NCBI GenBank assembly: GCA_947499255.1
Contig: CANMNF010000001.1
Span: forward strand, 62,001 to 126,000
DNA length: 64,000 nt
Direction of reading: 5' to 3'
DNA from: an uncultured Sphingomonadaceae bacterium
GTDB lineage: Bacteria > Pseudomonadota > Alphaproteobacteria > Sphingomonadales > Sphingomonadaceae
A program made the translations under genes and the position numbers. Shown piece after piece: positions 62,981 to 64,000 of the stretch. A model generated the notes under the pieces. It had not been told where the DNA came from and did not search any database. It was given only the letters and a program-made list of their open reading frames with translations. Within the stretch, counting starts at the first letter, position 1. Every line of letters begins with the position of its first letter.

Positions 62981-64000
62981 GCCAGCCCGTTTGGCAATGC
63001 GCCTGTCTCAATCCGGGCAAGCGCGGTGAAGGCGGCGCGGCGTATCGGACCGCCAAGCGCGATGGAATGGCGGGCAATTTTGCGCCTTTCGCGCCAGAGG
63101 TGATCGATCATCGGGTGGTCTTGTGCCGCGCAGCTATCGACCCAGTTAATGTCTTCGCGGTTGAGGATTGCGAGGTTTTCAACCTGCAACAGCATGCCGG
63201 GGGAAAAACGCGCATACTTTTCATCAAATGCGGTCTTGAAAGAATAGGCACCCGGCGCGCTGAGGAAGTTGGCGAGCATTGCAATGGGTTTGCCATCCAT
63301 GCGCATGGTGAGGCGTTCAAGCTTCCCGCGCCGTGCAGCGCCGCCCAAAGCATCGCTGAACATATCGCCAGTGCTGGTATCGCATGAAAGCGCAGAACCA
63401 GCTTCGCCTTTCCATCCGCTATTTTCCAGTTTGAGAAAGGCGTTTACCCAGTTTTGCACACCCAGCGCGCTTGTATCACGTTCAATTGTGACTGTGCCCA
63501 AGTCTTCCAGCCGTCGGTGTTGGCGGCGCAATTCCTTGCGCTTTTTGGTCGAGAGTGAGCTTTCCAGATAATCTTCAGGCGATTGCGCAGAGGCGAGCAG
63601 GGCGCGTTCTTCGCGCAGCACTGTTGTCGCTATACGATCTTGCGCGCCCAATTCCGCCACCAGTGCTTCATGCAGCGGGCCTTTGCCTGGCACATGTGCG
63701 AGATGGAAGAACAGCGCAATTGAACACGCCTTGTCGCTCCAACGCAGCAATTCGCGCCAGAACAACCGTTCAAAGCCGCGCGCCACCAATGGCTGACCCA
63801 AGAAGCAATTGGCATGTACCCAATTGCGCCAATGGGGGATCGGGCGGCCATAATATCCCGTTTCGCGCGCCACAGGCATCAAACCGGCAAACTGCCCATC
63901 CATTTCAAGGACAAGGAGTTTTACCTCGCCCATAGGATCGAACGCTGACAAAGATGGCAGCAGGAACCAGCTTTCATAATAGGGATTTGGCTCCACCGCC
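62977..64000 (-). CDS. CelD-like GNAT acyltransferase, 5' end beyond the window
   Basis: An open frame of more than 340 residues running off the right edge, so the true start is not visible. It resembles the CelD/BcsL or FemAB-like GNAT superfamily: LLVLEMDGQFAGLMPVAR, HWRNWVHANCFLGQPLVA, STKKRKELRRQHRRLEDLGTVTIERD and PGAYSFKTAFDEKYARFSPGMLLQVENL, where YSFKTAFDEKYARFSPG is the CoA-site-like block. Members modify cell-surface polysaccharides or peptides. The four-base overlap with the cupin gene suggests the pair is co-translated. Confidence 0.85.
   Translation of the reverse strand, partial: AVEPNPYYESWFLLPSLSAFDPMGEVKLLVLEMDGQFAGLMPVARETGYYGRPIPHWRNWVHANCFLGQPLVARGFERLFWRELLRWSDKACSIALFFHLAHVPGKGPLHEALVAELGAQDRIATTVLREERALLASAQSPEDYLESSLSTKKRKELRRQHRRLEDLGTVTIERDTSALGVQNWVNAFLKLENSGWKGEAGSALSCDTSTGDMFSDALGGAARRGKLERLTMRMDGKPIAMLANFLSAPGAYSFKTAFDEKYARFSPGMLLQVENLAILNREDINWVDSCAAQDHPMIDHLWRERRKIARHSIALGGPIRRAAFTALARIETGALPNGLA

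Overview
The window reads as ordinary chromosomal DNA of a marine or aquatic alphaproteobacterium of the order Sphingomonadales, most likely family Erythrobacteraceae. The main reasons are a close relative of EL222, the LOV-HTH photoreceptor known from Erythrobacter litoralis; a circularly permuted, two-piece alphaproteobacterial tmRNA gene; three TonB-dependent receptors; an HdaA-type replication regulator; and moderately GC-rich coding with many 1-, 4- or 8-base gene overlaps. No insertion sequence, prophage, plasmid function, CRISPR array or rRNA operon was seen.

Layout. 0-5 kb: the glyoxylate shunt (aceA cut by the window edge, a 51-residue unknown protein, glcB), the blue-light transcription factor, and a convergent D-glycerate-kinase-like P-loop kinase. 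Between the last two lie a perfect match to the EL222 DNA-binding consensus and a nested hairpin ending in a T run. 5-10.3 kb: a 2-oxoglutarate oxygenase, a lemA operon with three successive TPM-domain proteins and a Nudix hydrolase, mscL and ssrA. 10.3-14.2 kb: arginine succinyltransferase pathway genes astA and astB, overlapped by an M20 peptidase-family hydrolase. 14.3-20.5 kb: a PilZ protein facing the lptD-surA-pdxA-rsmA cluster. 20.5-23.9 kb: pepA, a DUF2256 mini-protein, a triplicated 34-bp repeat, holC, a lipoprotein and ndk. 24-27.3 kb: a sulfotransferase-like protein and purM-purN, with PurN fused to a YjbR domain. 27.4-31 kb: an exported protein, hdaA, cysE, DUF2794 and gph. 31.1-36.8 kb: glmU, glmS and a GGDEF/EAL protein. 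36.9-41.7 kb: purC, an M16 peptidase, purS and purQ. 41.9-51.8 kb: two TonB receptors flanking a TetR-controlled ABC/MFP/outer-membrane-channel exporter. 52.3-55.2 kb: a lipoprotein, tRNA-Phe and the infA-maf-RNase-yacG cluster. 55.4-64 kb: a TonB receptor with a Gly/Arg-rich insertion, uvrC, an outer-membrane barrel, tesB, a cupin/JmjC-like protein and a CelD-like acyltransferase cut by the window edge.

Working together. Many genes serve the envelope: LPS transport and its chaperone (LptD, SurA), UDP-GlcNAc supply (GlmS, GlmU), lipoproteins, TonB receptors and the exporter. Purine synthesis genes occur in two places, purMN and purCSQ. The most promising unusual locus is at 3.4-4.25 kb. There a light-activated transcription factor, its likely binding site and a possible structured small RNA with anti-Shine-Dalgarno-like loops sit beside glyoxylate and glycerate metabolism genes. 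That light-to-RNA link is inferred from sequence layout and has not been demonstrated.

Start codons were chosen by reading Shine-Dalgarno spacing, overlaps and signal peptides. Alternatives are noted where the choice is open.
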